Assembly: GCA_947461205.1 (NCBI GenBank)
Contig: CANHJG010000043.1
Location: 1-34,795 of the forward strand
From: Opitutia bacterium
Lineage (GTDB): Bacteria > Verrucomicrobiota > Verrucomicrobiia > Opitutales > Opitutaceae
Direction: 5' to 3'
Length of the DNA: 34,795 nt
Of the stretch, positions 8,921-16,501 are shown piece by piece. A model generated the notes under the pieces. It was not told the DNA's origin and made no database searches. It saw only the letters and a program-made list of their open reading frames with translations. The position numbers were made by a program, and so were the translations under genes. The first letter of the stretch is position 1. Every line of letters begins with the position of its first letter.

Positions 8921-9001
8921 TCGTTCCTCGTTCTCGTCATCGTTCCTCGTTCTCTCGATCCGAAGGGCGGAAGAGAGAAAGATGACGAGAACGAGGAACG
9001 A
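8921..9001. repeat. intergenic inverted repeat with internal tandem copy
   Basis: A perfect 20-base inverted repeat lies between the GH88 gene and hisJ: left arm 8921-8940, right arm 8982-9001 (ATGACGAGAACGAGGAACGA). Part of the left arm (CGTTCCTCGTTCTC, 8922-8935) is repeated directly at 8941-8954. A further short stem, TTCTCTC (8950-8956) with GAGAGAA (8973-8979), can form in the loop. It could end the GH88 transcript or attenuate read-through into hisJ. It lacks a T-run, so a simple intrinsic terminator is doubtful. Confidence 0.75.
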
Positions 9002-9011
9002 GAACGATTGG

Positions 9012-10424
9012 TCAGAAGAAGGTGGAGTATTTTCCCTCGGACAGGCGCTGGATCAGGAGCGCGAGCTCCATGGCGTGGTAGTCGCCCCACATCGAGGATT
9101 CGCCGTTGGGGACCTGCTGGCCCTTCGCGACGTGGTCCCAGCCGTTCGGACGGTGGTAGACGCTGTGGAGGAGGAGGCCCTGGTGTTTGGGGGAGGTGGA
9201 AAGATAGGGTTCGTCGAAGAGCGTGTCGGCGATGGTGAGACCGGCTTGGAAGTATTTCTGGCCGGCGGCTTTTTCGCCTTTCGCGACAAGGTAGGTGCCG
9301 AGGCGGAGGAAGCCCTGGGCGGCGATGGCGGCGGCGGAGCTGTCGACCGGTTCGTGGGCGTTGTAGGGGTCGGCGTTCTTCTTGGTGATGTCGCCGAGCT
9401 TGTGGCTGTGGAGCGCCATCGAATCCCAGTAGGGCACGCCGTCTTTCGCGGAGTAGCCGTCGATGTAATAGTCGCTCGTGGCGCGGGCGGTTTCGAGGAA
9501 GAGATCGGTGACGGCGCGACGGCCGCCGACGGCGTCGAGGTCAGAACCTTTCACGGTATCAAGAAATTCGAGCTGCTCGGCGTAGCCGGCGATGATCCAG
9601 GCGGCGCCACGCGTCCACGTGGTGAAGGGCGAGTAGCCCTGCTGCGAGGACGGGCAGCGGAACTGGCCATCGTTGCGGTTGAAGACGGATTCGTGGGCGA
9701 CGCGGCCGCGGACATCGTAGCTGTCGCGACCCTGGCCGAAGAACACGTTGAAGCGGGCGGTGGTGGCGGCGTGTTCGATGGCGCGGTGGAGGAGATTGGT
9801 GGGCTTGTCGCCCTCGCCCATCAGCACGTGGCCGAGTTGGTGGGCGACGACGAGGGAGCGCATCGAGCGGATGGTGTCGGCGAAGAGGGATTGCGGGCCG
9901 TTGAAGGAGTAGATGTAGCCGCTGGGGGCGACGCCGGGGGAACCGGCGACGGGGGACCACGGGGCCTTCGCGTGGGTGGTGGCGTAGCGGGCGGCCTGCA
10001 CGGCGCCGGAGACTTTCAGGGCGAGCTCGAGGAAATTGAGCTCGTCGGGGTTGTGCGGGACTTTGCCCTCGAGCATGAGGCGGCGGAGGTTGCCGTAGGT
10101 GGAGACGTTGTTGAAACCGTGGTCGTGGACGCCGATGTGCGAGACGTGCGACGCCATGAATTTCACGGTCTTCGCGCGGGCGAGTTGGAGCGACGCGGCG
10201 TCGCCGGTGGCGTCGAAATGGAGGAAGCCCAGGCCGAACTGGAAGCCCTGAGTCCACTCGGTCCAGCCGCGGGAGGTGTAGCGGCCGGCGACGGTGAAGA
10301 CGGGGGTACCCTTCGCGGGGTCCCAGGCGGCGTCGAGGGCGCGGATTTTCTGGCCGGCGAGTTCGAAGACGCGGGTGGTTTTCTTGACGAGGCGCTGGGG
10401 CGTGAGCGAGGCGTTGATTTTCAT
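9012..10424 (-). CDS. glycoside hydrolase family 88 unsaturated glucuronyl hydrolase
   Basis: A 470-residue enzyme that removes the 4,5-unsaturated uronic acid left by polysaccharide lyases. GH88 hallmarks in order: WTQGFQFGLGFLHF (57-70), HDHGF (100-104, with Asp101 at the family's nucleophile-area aspartate), LFADTIRSMRSL (Asp183, matching the second essential aspartate), TTWTRGAAWIIAGYAE (268-283), GVPYWDS and PVDSSAAAIAAQGFLRL. There is no signal peptide, as is usual for cytoplasmic GH88 enzymes. The start is ATG 10424. It heads a minus-strand run with hisJ and rlmN, and a TTCGTG-type leader repeat lies just upstream. It implies that the organism imports lyase-cleaved uronate oligosaccharides; the beta-helix protein at 1164 is a candidate lyase. 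Confidence 0.92.
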   Translation of the reverse strand: MKINASLTPQRLVKKTTRVFELAGQKIRALDAAWDPAKGTPVFTVAGRYTSRGWTEWTQGFQFGLGFLHFDATGDAASLQLARAKTVKFMASHVSHIGVHDHGFNNVSTYGNLRRLMLEGKVPHNPDELNFLELALKVSGAVQAARYATTHAKAPWSPVAGSPGVAPSGYIYSFNGPQSLFADTIRSMRSLVVAHQLGHVLMGEGDKPTNLLHRAIEHAATTARFNVFFGQGRDSYDVRGRVAHESVFNRNDGQFRCPSSQQGYSPFTTWTRGAAWIIAGYAEQLEFLDTVKGSDLDAVGGRRAVTDLFLETARATSDYYIDGYSAKDGVPYWDSMALHSHKLGDITKKNADPYNAHEPVDSSAAAIAAQGFLRLGTYLVAKGEKAAGQKYFQAGLTIADTLFDEPYLSTSPKHQGLLLHSVYHRPNGWDHVAKGQQVPNGESSMWGDYHAMELALLIQRLSEGKYSTFF

Positions 10425-10440
10425 GGGCGAAAGGGGGAGG

Positions 10441-10475
10441 GAACCACGAAATGGACGAAACACACGAAAGAATTT
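10441..10475 (-). repeat. leader-type repeat (TTCGTG units) before the GH88 gene
   Basis: On the gene's strand this reads as TTTCGTG, TTTCGT and TTTCGTGG units spaced about 9-10 bases apart, ending some 16 bases before the ATG at 10424. It resembles the repeats at 12685, 22879, 22941 and 25419, which also precede start codons in the same orientation. Confidence 0.6.
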
Positions 10476-10527
10476 GGGGCGGGGCCGGCTGAGGGGTGCA
10501 TCGCACTTTTCTGCCAGCACCGCCTGG

Positions 10528-10609
10528 GGGTGGGCCGGCGCTCCGCGGACGGCGGAGTGGAGCGAGAGGCGTGGCCGGCGGAGCCGCGCGCGGAGCGCAC
10601 GGCCCACCC
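10528..10609. repeat. long GC-rich inverted repeat between GH88 gene and marC
   Basis: The left arm at 10528-10547 (GGGTGGGCC-g-GCGCTCCGCG) pairs with the right arm at 10589-10609 (CGCGGAGCGC-ac-GGCCCACCC), giving about 19 pairs with a small internal mismatch. A shorter hairpin, CTCCGC/GCGGAG, lies at 10541-10557. It sits in the 267-base region between divergent genes. No gene is seen in this region; the promoters of both genes should lie here but I see no clear boxes. Confidence 0.7.
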
Positions 10610-10691
10610 GGGGCCACCGGACCCGGCACGAAACGGAGCCGCGCGCCGGCGGAGGCTTGCGCACGGGGCGGGCGGGCGGGAGACTCCCGCC

Positions 10692-11270
10692 ATGCCGCCG
10701 CTGTTGGAGAGTTTTCTGAAGGCTTTTATCCCGCTCTTTGTGGCGATCGACCCGATCGGATTGGCGGCCATTTTCCTGGCGATGGGGGCGGGCGTGCCGG
10801 AGGCGACCAAGAAGAAGATCGCGACGCAGGCCACGTGGACGGGGGGCGCGGTGGCGCTGTTGTTTTTGTTTCTGGGCCAGACGATTTTCTCTGCGCTGGG
10901 GATCACGCCGAGCGATTTCCAGATCGCGGGCGGGTTGATCCTGTTTATTCTCGCGGCGCGCGATCTGGTGCATTCGGCGGCGGAGGAGCCGGCGAAGCTG
11001 GCGGCCGATTTCGGGGTAGTGCCGCTCGGGATGCCGCTGATCGCGGGGCCGGCGTCGATCACGACGCTCATTCTGCTCGCGCAGACGCTCGGCGTGGGGG
11101 TGACGTTTGCGGCGCTGGTGGCGAACCTCGGGCTGGTCGTGCTGGCGTTTGCGTTCAGCGAACGGATCGGGCGGATCATCCGCCCGACGGGCATGCGCGC
11201 GATTTCGAAGATTGTGTCGCTTCTGCTGGCCGCGATCGCAGTGAACATGATCCGGCAGGGACTGAAGTAG
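10692..11270 (+). CDS. MarC family integral membrane protein
   Basis: A 192-residue protein of the MarC/UPF0056 family, with six predicted membrane segments (for example FIPLFVAIDPIGLAAIFLAM, VALLFLFLGQTIFSALGI, FQIAGGLILFILAARDLV, ITTLILLAQTLGVGV, LVANLGLVVLAFAFSE, IVSLLLAAIAVNMI). The family signature VAIDPIG near the N-terminus and PLGMPLIAGPASITT in the middle are both present. The molecular role of MarC proteins is not established; despite the name they are not proven antibiotic exporters. It is divergent from the GH88 gene and convergent with the M20 peptidase gene, separated from the latter by a long hairpin. The start is ATG 10692. Confidence 0.92.
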   Translation: MPPLLESFLKAFIPLFVAIDPIGLAAIFLAMGAGVPEATKKKIATQATWTGGAVALLFLFLGQTIFSALGITPSDFQIAGGLILFILAARDLVHSAAEEPAKLAADFGVVPLGMPLIAGPASITTLILLAQTLGVGVTFAALVANLGLVVLAFAFSERIGRIIRPTGMRAISKIVSLLLAAIAVNMIRQGLK

Positions 11271-11328
11271 TCCGCCGAGCGGGCGGCTCAGGCCCATTGG
11301 CGATCACGTTGCGCCAAATCTGCCAGAA

Positions 11329-11389
11329 GGTCGGAGCCTGCTTGCCGACGATTCAGCTCAGCGCCATCGCCGGCGAGCAGGCTCCGACC
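11329..11389. terminator. long hairpin between convergent marC and M20 genes
   Basis: Arms 11329-11352 and 11366-11389 are 24 bases each with two mismatches (core GGTCGGAGCCTGCT/AGCAGGCTCCGACC) around a 13-base loop. It lies in the 154-base spacer between two genes that converge, so a two-way terminator role is plausible. No T-run follows on either strand, so it may instead be a dispersed palindromic repeat that stops or stabilises transcripts. Confidence 0.6.
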
Positions 11390-11424
11390 CATCGCATGAA
11401 TCTCATCTCGAGGGCAAACTGGAA

Positions 11425-12666
11425 TCAGCCGGCAAAGGTCGCGAGGAGTTCGGCGTAGATCTTGGCACTGGCGAGCAATTCCTTCACCCGGGCGCGCTCG
11501 TTGACGGCGTGGTAGTCTTCGCCGCCGGGGCCGTAGCCGAGGGTGGGGATTTTCAGGTGGTGGGCGAAAAAATGCATGTCGTTGAAACCGGTCGACACGT
11601 TGAAGACCGCGGGCTGGCGGCGCACGCGGGTCACACAGCCGGCCATCGCGGTGAAGAACGGATGGGTCGGCGGGGAGAAGCAGGAGAAATTCTCGGAGAT
11701 TTTGGCGACGGAGATTTTGCACTGCGGGATCTGGCGCGCGGCGGCGGCGAGGAAGGCGCGGAGGTCGCGTTCGGCGGCGCGCTGGTCTTCGGCGGCGAGA
11801 ACGCGGCGGTCGATGGTGAAGCGCGCGAGGGCGGGCACGGTATTGATCTTGCCGCCGGGGCCGGAGGAGAACTCGCCGCCGAGGTTGAGGGTGGGGCGCA
11901 TGGTTTTGCCCTCGGGCGTGACGAACGTGCGGCGGGCGAGGCGGCGCGAGTAGTCGCCGAGGGCGAGGACGAGCGCGGCCATTTTTTCGAGGGCGTTGAT
12001 GCCGCGCTCGGGCATCGAGCCGTGGGCGGCGCGACCGTGGACGGTGACTTCGAGCCAGAGCGTGCCGTTGTGGCCGCAGCAGACCTGGTTGAGTTCGCCT
12101 CCCTCCATGACGATGGCGTAGTCGGGTTTGATCGGCGCGTGGGTGACGAGCCAGCCGGTGCCGAGGACGGAATCGGTCTCCTCGTCGGCGGTGAACGAGA
12201 CCTCGACGTTGAGGCGGGGGACGGTGGCGGTGGCGCGGAGGGCCTGGAGGGCGAGGAGGAGGCTCGCGATGGAGCCCTTCATGTCGGACGTGCCGCGGCC
12301 ATAGATCCAGCCGGCGTCGACGGTGCCGCTGAACGGGCTGCCGTGTCGCCAGGTGCCGGAGACGGGGACGACGTCGTAGTGGGCGTTGAAGTGGAGGGTT
12401 TTTTTTGCGCCGGGGGCGGCGAGTTGGCCGAGGACGTTGTAGCGCGGGAAGGCGTGCTGCGCGGGCGGGAGGGTTTGGCGGAGGAGCGACCGCGGAATCG
12501 GGAAGCGGCGGGTGCGCAGGCCGAGGGCGGTGAGGTCGCGGGTGAGCTCGGCCGTGATCGCGTCGTAGTTTTCCCCCGGCGGATTGACGGTGGAGATCCC
12601 GACGAGCCGCCGGAGGCGGGCGAGGAGGTCGGCGGAGTGGAGGTCGATGTAGGCCGCAGGAGTCAC
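11425..12666 (-). CDS. M20 family metallopeptidase (ArgE/DapE-like deacylase)
   Basis: About 413 residues, a zinc-dependent amidohydrolase of the ArgE/DapE/ACY1 group. Metal-site motifs are FNAHYDVVPV (His and Asp), GRGTSDMKGS (bridging Asp), SFTADEETDS (the Glu-Glu pair), YAIVMEGGELN and GYGPGGEDYHAVNE near the C-terminus. The dimerisation domain (VTVHGRAAHGSMPERG) is intact. Exact substrate is not readable from sequence: N-acetylornithine, succinyl-diaminopimelate or a peptide are possible. The upstream in-frame residues MSSVRSGNTLRV come from translating a TTCCGTG-type repeat, so I prefer GTG 12666 (VTPAAYIDLHS) over the start at 12702. Confidence 0.88.
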   Translation of the reverse strand: MTPAAYIDLHSADLLARLRRLVGISTVNPPGENYDAITAELTRDLTALGLRTRRFPIPRSLLRQTLPPAQHAFPRYNVLGQLAAPGAKKTLHFNAHYDVVPVSGTWRHGSPFSGTVDAGWIYGRGTSDMKGSIASLLLALQALRATATVPRLNVEVSFTADEETDSVLGTGWLVTHAPIKPDYAIVMEGGELNQVCCGHNGTLWLEVTVHGRAAHGSMPERGINALEKMAALVLALGDYSRRLARRTFVTPEGKTMRPTLNLGGEFSSGPGGKINTVPALARFTIDRRVLAAEDQRAAERDLRAFLAAAARQIPQCKISVAKISENFSCFSPPTHPFFTAMAGCVTRVRRQPAVFNVSTGFNDMHFFAHHLKIPTLGYGPGGEDYHAVNERARVKELLASAKIYAELLATFAG

Positions 12667-12684
12667 GACGCGAAGGGTGTTCCC

Positions 12685-12710
12685 GGAACGCACGGAAGAC
12701 ACGGAAATTT
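12685..12710 (-). repeat. leader-type repeat (TTCCGTG units) before the M20 gene
   Basis: On the gene's strand the region reads AAATTTCCGTGTCTTCCGTG, then CGTTCC: three TTCC units at 9-10-base spacing, about 19 bases before the probable GTG start. It is the closest match to the copies around 22879-22970. Confidence 0.7.
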
Positions 12711-12752
12711 TCTGCGCTTCGCTCCGGCGGCGAAACGGTGTTGGGTGGCGGG

Positions 12753-13241
12753 ATGAACACCGAGGCGCAAGCGATCATCACACGGCTGGGGCTGGCGCCG
12801 TTGCCGAACGAGGGCGGGTGGTTTCGGCAGACATGGGTGAGCGGGGCGCGGTTGGCCGACGGGCGCGCGGCGGGGTCCGCGATCACTTTTCTGGTCACGC
12901 CGGAGGATTTTTCGGCGCTCCACCGGTTGAAGACGGACGAGGTGTGGTTTTTTCAGGCGGGCGACGCACTGGAGCACGTGAGGCTCGAGCCGGGTGGCGG
13001 GGCGGCGCGCGTGACGCGGCTGGGTGGCGACGTGCTGGCGGGCGAGGTGCCGCAGCTGGTGGTGCCGGGCGGGGTGTGGCAGGGGGCGCGGTTGGCCGCG
13101 GGAGGCCGGTGCGGCTGGGCGTTGGTCGGGTGCACGATGGCGCCGGCGTGGGACGCAGGGGAGTTCGAGCTCGGGAGCCGCGGCGGGCTGGCGGGCGAGT
13201 TTCCGGGGGCGCGGGCCGAAATTGACGCCTTGACGAGATGA
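12753..13241 (+). CDS. cupin family protein (DUF985 / Cupin_5)
   Basis: A 162-residue single-domain cupin of the DUF985 (Cupin_5) family. Typical parts: the helical start TEAQAIITRLGLAPLPNEGGWF, the strand AGSAITFLVTPEDFSALHRL, then DEVWFFQAGDALEHVRLEP and the C-terminal GWALVGCTMAPAWDAGEFELG. H57-type residues in LHRL and DEVW are the usual pocket positions, although the biochemical role of the family is not defined; some members may be sugar isomerase- or epimerase-like. The start is ATG 12753. It is transcribed in the same direction as pdxH, 30 bases upstream of it, and is divergent from the M20 gene. Confidence 0.88.
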   Translation: MNTEAQAIITRLGLAPLPNEGGWFRQTWVSGARLADGRAAGSAITFLVTPEDFSALHRLKTDEVWFFQAGDALEHVRLEPGGGAARVTRLGGDVLAGEVPQLVVPGGVWQGARLAAGGRCGWALVGCTMAPAWDAGEFELGSRGGLAGEFPGARAEIDALTR

Positions 13242-13271
13242 TTTTTGACAGCGGCGTGCGTCCGCGGCAGG

Positions 13272-13919
13272 ATGGCGGACATGTTGCTGGCCGATCTCCG
13301 CAAAGACTACTCCCTCGCCGGGCTCGCCGAGCAAGATCTCGCGCGGGATCCGTTTCGGCAGTTCGAGAAGTGGTTTCAGGAAGCGGAGGCGGCGAAGATT
13401 CCCGAGCCGAACGCGATGACGCTGGCGACCGCGGCGCGGGACGGCCGGCCGTCGGCGCGCACGGTCTTGCTGAAGGGCGTGGACGGGCGCGGGTTTGTGT
13501 TTTACACGAACTACGAGAGCCGCAAGGGGCGGGAGCTGGAGGCGAATCCGCGCGTGACGCTGTTGTTTCCGTGGATTGCGATTGAGCGTCAGGTGACGAT
13601 CGAGGGGGCGGTGACGAAGGTGGCGCGGGAGGAGAGCGAGGCGTATTTTCAATCGCGGCCGCGGGCGAGCCAGCTCGGGGCGTGGGTGGCGCAGCAGAGC
13701 GCGATTATTGCGGGGCGCGCGGTGTTGGAGGACGCCATGAAGGCGCTGGAAAAGAAATATGCGGGGCAGGACGTGCCGACACCGCCGAACTGGGGCGGGT
13801 GGCGCGTGGCGCCGGAGACGGTGGAATTTTGGCAGGGCCGACGTAGCCGGCTGCATGACCGGTTGCGCTTTCGCCGGGGGAAAGACGGCAGCTGGGCGGT
13901 CGAGCGCCTCGCCCCATGA
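13272..13919 (+). CDS. pdxH: pyridoxamine/pyridoxine 5'-phosphate oxidase
   Basis: A 215-residue FMN-dependent oxidase making pyridoxal 5'-phosphate. Family features in order: LRKDYSLAGLAEQDLARDPF, NAMTLATAARDGRPSARTVLLKG, FVFYTNYESRKGRELEANP (FMN and substrate contacts), VTIEGAVTKV, YFQSRPRASQLGAWVAQQS, and the C-terminal WGGWRVAPETVEFWQGRRSRLHDR with the conserved substrate-binding arginine and histidine. Length is normal. ATG 13272 is preferred, although 13281 is also possible. Its stop codon overlaps the histidine kinase start by four bases (ATGA), so the two are probably translationally coupled, an unusual partner for pdxH. Confidence 0.96.
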   Translation: MADMLLADLRKDYSLAGLAEQDLARDPFRQFEKWFQEAEAAKIPEPNAMTLATAARDGRPSARTVLLKGVDGRGFVFYTNYESRKGRELEANPRVTLLFPWIAIERQVTIEGAVTKVAREESEAYFQSRPRASQLGAWVAQQSAIIAGRAVLEDAMKALEKKYAGQDVPTPPNWGGWRVAPETVEFWQGRRSRLHDRLRFRRGKDGSWAVERLAP

Positions 13920-15472
13920 AAAAAAAGGCCCCAGGCGGGCGGCGGGCGGCGGCCCGGCCGGCGCCGGCGGCGCTGTTGGCGGCGGCGTTGCGGGCGCAGA
14001 GCGAGGGCGTGTTCATTGCCGAGTGCAAATGCGGGGCGCTGGGCATCAAGATCCTGTTTGCGAACGATCGTTTTTGCGCGATGACGGGCTACAGCGCGCG
14101 GGAGTTGGTGAACCGGGCGCACGGCTTTTTGCACGTGGAGCGGGTGGACCTCGAGCGGTTACGGCACTGGCTGCCGAAGGCGCAGCCGGGCCAGCCGCTG
14201 GTGGGCGAAGGGTCTTTGCGGCGGGCGGACGGCCGTTTGGCCAGCGCGGCGTGGAGCTTCGGTCCGTTGTGCAACCGGCGCGGCCGGATGACGCACCTCG
14301 TTGCCACGTATCGCGACCAGACGGAGAAGCGCCGGCTGCAGGAGGCGCTGGTGCATGCGCAACGGCTCGATGCGGTGGGCCGGCTGGCGGGCGGCGTGGC
14401 GCACGATTTCAACAACCTGCTCTCGGTGATCAACGGCTACTGCGAAATCCTGGCCGCGCATGTGGGGGCGAATCCGCAGGCGATGCGGGAGGTGGCGGAG
14501 ATCCATCACGCGGGGCGCAAGGCGGCGACGCTGACGCAGCAGCTCCTGGCGTTCAGCCGCCGGCAGCCGTGGAACGCACGGGTGATCCATCTCAACGACC
14601 TGGTGAAGGCCAACGCAGAGATTGTGCGGCGGCTGGTCGGAGCCGCGGGCAAGCTGGAACTCGCGCTGGGGGAGACCGTGGCGAACGTGAAGACGGATCC
14701 GGCGCAGTTTCAGCAGGTGTTGCTCAATCTGGTGTTGAACGCGCGCGATGCGTTGCGCGCCCGCGGGCGGATCGTGGTGACGACGGAGAACCGGGAGATC
14801 AAGGCGGGCCTGGATTACCGGCCATTGGATGCGCCGCCCGGGCGGTATGTGGCGATCACGGTGGCGGACAACGGCACGGGGATGTCCGCCGACACGCGGA
14901 AGCATTTGTTTGAGCCGTTTTTCACGACCAAGCCCGAGGGCAAGGGCACGGGGCTCGGGCTGGCGCTGGTCTACGGAGTGGTGCAGCAGAGCGGCGGGTG
15001 GATCTCGGTGCGGAGCGCGCGGCGCGTGGGCTCGACGTTCGAGATTTTGCTGCCGGCAGTCCGCGAGGCCGTCGAGGAGCCGCCGGCGGCGGTCGCGCCG
15101 CTGCCGACGACGCGCGGGACGGAGACGGTGCTGCTGATCGAGGAGGACGAGGTCGTGCGCAAGATGGTGGCGGGGATTCTGGCGGCGGACGGCTACCGGG
15201 TGATCGCGGCGGAGTCGGCGGGGGCAGCGCGGCGCGACCTGCGGGAGCTGGCGCGGCCGGTGCAGCTGCTGATCGCAAACCTGAGGGCCGACGGCGGGAC
15301 GTTTGGGCGAAAGCTGTTGGCGGAGCACCGCGGGCTACGGGTGTTGTGCACGGGGGGTCCGGAAGCCGCGGCGGCCACCGCGTGGCTGCCGCCCGGGCGG
15401 CTCGTGCGGCTGAGCAAACCTTACGCGTTGAGCGAGCTGTTGAAGGCCGCGCGGAAGCTGCTGGATGCGTGA
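13916..15472 (+). CDS. hybrid sensor histidine kinase with degenerate receiver domain
   Basis: A 518-residue, apparently cytoplasmic kinase. Order: basic, Ala-rich N-terminus; PAS domain at about 22-135 ([20 protein letters not shown], ending [11 protein letters not shown]); HisKA dimerisation helix with phosphoacceptor His163 ([17 protein letters not shown]); ATPase domain with N-box N271/N275 ([12 protein letters not shown]), G1 DNGTGM (318-323), [15 protein letters not shown] (336-349). A receiver-like domain fills 403-518 ([15 protein letters not shown]), with Thr479 and Lys501 kept, but the phosphoacceptor position reads [10 protein letters not shown], with Asn455 instead of Asp. It therefore cannot be phosphorylated in the usual way and may only regulate the kinase. 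No response regulator is adjacent. It overlaps pdxH by four bases. The input signal is unknown. Confidence 0.93.
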   Translation: MKKKAPGGRRAAARPAPAALLAAALRAQSEGVFIAECKCGALGIKILFANDRFCAMTGYSARELVNRAHGFLHVERVDLERLRHWLPKAQPGQPLVGEGSLRRADGRLASAAWSFGPLCNRRGRMTHLVATYRDQTEKRRLQEALVHAQRLDAVGRLAGGVAHDFNNLLSVINGYCEILAAHVGANPQAMREVAEIHHAGRKAATLTQQLLAFSRRQPWNARVIHLNDLVKANAEIVRRLVGAAGKLELALGETVANVKTDPAQFQQVLLNLVLNARDALRARGRIVVTTENREIKAGLDYRPLDAPPGRYVAITVADNGTGMSADTRKHLFEPFFTTKPEGKGTGLGLALVYGVVQQSGGWISVRSARRVGSTFEILLPAVREAVEEPPAAVAPLPTTRGTETVLLIEEDEVVRKMVAGILAADGYRVIAAESAGAARRDLRELARPVQLLIANLRADGGTFGRKLLAEHRGLRVLCTGGPEAAAATAWLPPGRLVRLSKPYALSELLKAARKLLDA

Positions 15473-15509
15473 CGCGCGCGGGGCGGCGGAGGCGGACAGG
15501 GGCGCAAAG

Positions 15510-15532
15510 AACCGCTGGCGGTCGGTGCGGTT
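15510..15532 (+). terminator. weak hairpin after the histidine kinase gene
   Basis: AACCGC (15510-15515) can pair with GCGGTT (15527-15532), followed by TCACCTTTC, in the 81-base spacer before the sugar-reductase gene. The stem is only six pairs and the T-run is poor, so this is tentative. Confidence 0.25.
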
Positions 15533-15553
15533 TCACCTTTCAACTGTGACGCG

Positions 15554-16501
15554 ATGAATATTTTTCTCACCGGTGCGTCGGGGTTGGTCGGCTCGGTATT
15601 TGCCCGCGCGGCAGCGCGGCGCGGGCACCGGGTGACGGGCGTGGTGGGGACCTATGCGGGCGAACTGGAGGGATTGGCCGTGAAACGGGCGGTCGATCTG
15701 ACCGACGAGGTGGCGACGACCACGGCGGTGCTCGAGGCGTTTCCGGACGCGATCGTGAATTGTGCGGCGGTGTCGGTGCCGGAGCAGTGCGAGGCCGATC
15801 CGGCGCGGTCGCAGGCGATGAACGTGGCGTTGCCGGCAATGCTGGCGCGGCTGGCGCACCACGTGAGCGCGCGCTGCGTGCATCTTTCCTCCGAGCAGGT
15901 GTTCGACGGAACGCGCACGGTCCCGTATAGAGCGGACGACGCGGTGTCGCCGATCAATCTTTACGCGCGGCAAAAAGCGGAGAGCGAACGGGCGGTGCGG
16001 GCGGCAGCGCCGGGGTTCGCGATCACGCTGCGCGTGCCGCTGCTGATGGGGGACAGTCCGGGCGGAAAGCGGAGTCTGCACGAGCGCCTGCTGGCGGACT
16101 GGGCGGCGGGGAGGACGCCGCGGTTGTATACGGATGAATTCCGCCAGCCGTGCACTGCGGAGAATCTGGCGGAGGTGCTGGTGGAGCTGTGCGAGCGGCG
16201 CGATGGGTGCGGCGTGTGGCATTGGGCGGGGACGGAGCTGCTGTCGCGGCATGCGCTCGGCGGGAAAATCCGGGAGCGTTTCCGGCTGACGGAAACGCAG
16301 GCGCCGATCGCGGCGGTGACGCGCGCGGAGACGCCGGAGGCGGCGAAGAAGCGGCAGGCCTGCCTGGCGTTGGACAGTGCGCCGCTGGCCGCGCTACTGA
16401 AAACGCGGCCGCAGGCGGTGGCGGAGCAGGTCGAGGGGTTAAAGGTGCCGGGGCCGGTGCGCGAGTGGTATTGGCGGCAGAGCGGAGACGCGCGCCCATG
16501 A
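15554..16501 (+). CDS. SDR-family sugar reductase (RmlD/dTDP-4-dehydrorhamnose reductase-like)
   Basis: A 315-residue extended short-chain dehydrogenase. The N-terminal nucleotide motif is MNIFLTGASGLVGSVFARAA (TGxxGxxG), followed by AIVNCAAVSVPEQCEADP and MNVALPAMLARLA, then VHLSSEQVFDGTRTVPY and the catalytic YARQK (Tyr-x3-Lys) at about residue 137, and RVPLLMGDSPGGKRSL. This order matches the RmlD substrate-binding family. No dTDP-rhamnose genes (rmlA, B, C) are nearby, so the actual substrate is open; it could reduce another nucleotide sugar or be the regulatory MAT2B-like type. Its end overlaps the acyltransferase gene start by four bases. Confidence 0.82.
   Translation: MNIFLTGASGLVGSVFARAAARRGHRVTGVVGTYAGELEGLAVKRAVDLTDEVATTTAVLEAFPDAIVNCAAVSVPEQCEADPARSQAMNVALPAMLARLAHHVSARCVHLSSEQVFDGTRTVPYRADDAVSPINLYARQKAESERAVRAAAPGFAITLRVPLLMGDSPGGKRSLHERLLADWAAGRTPRLYTDEFRQPCTAENLAEVLVELCERRDGCGVWHWAGTELLSRHALGGKIRERFRLTETQAPIAAVTRAETPEAAKKRQACLALDSAPLAALLKTRPQAVAEQVEGLKVPGPVREWYWRQSGDARP

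Noticed and set aside
8166-11270. A 1034-codon plus-strand open frame
   Set aside because: Most of it lies antisense to hisJ and the GH88 gene and has shadow-type composition; only its last 192 codons (marC, from 10692) are a real gene.
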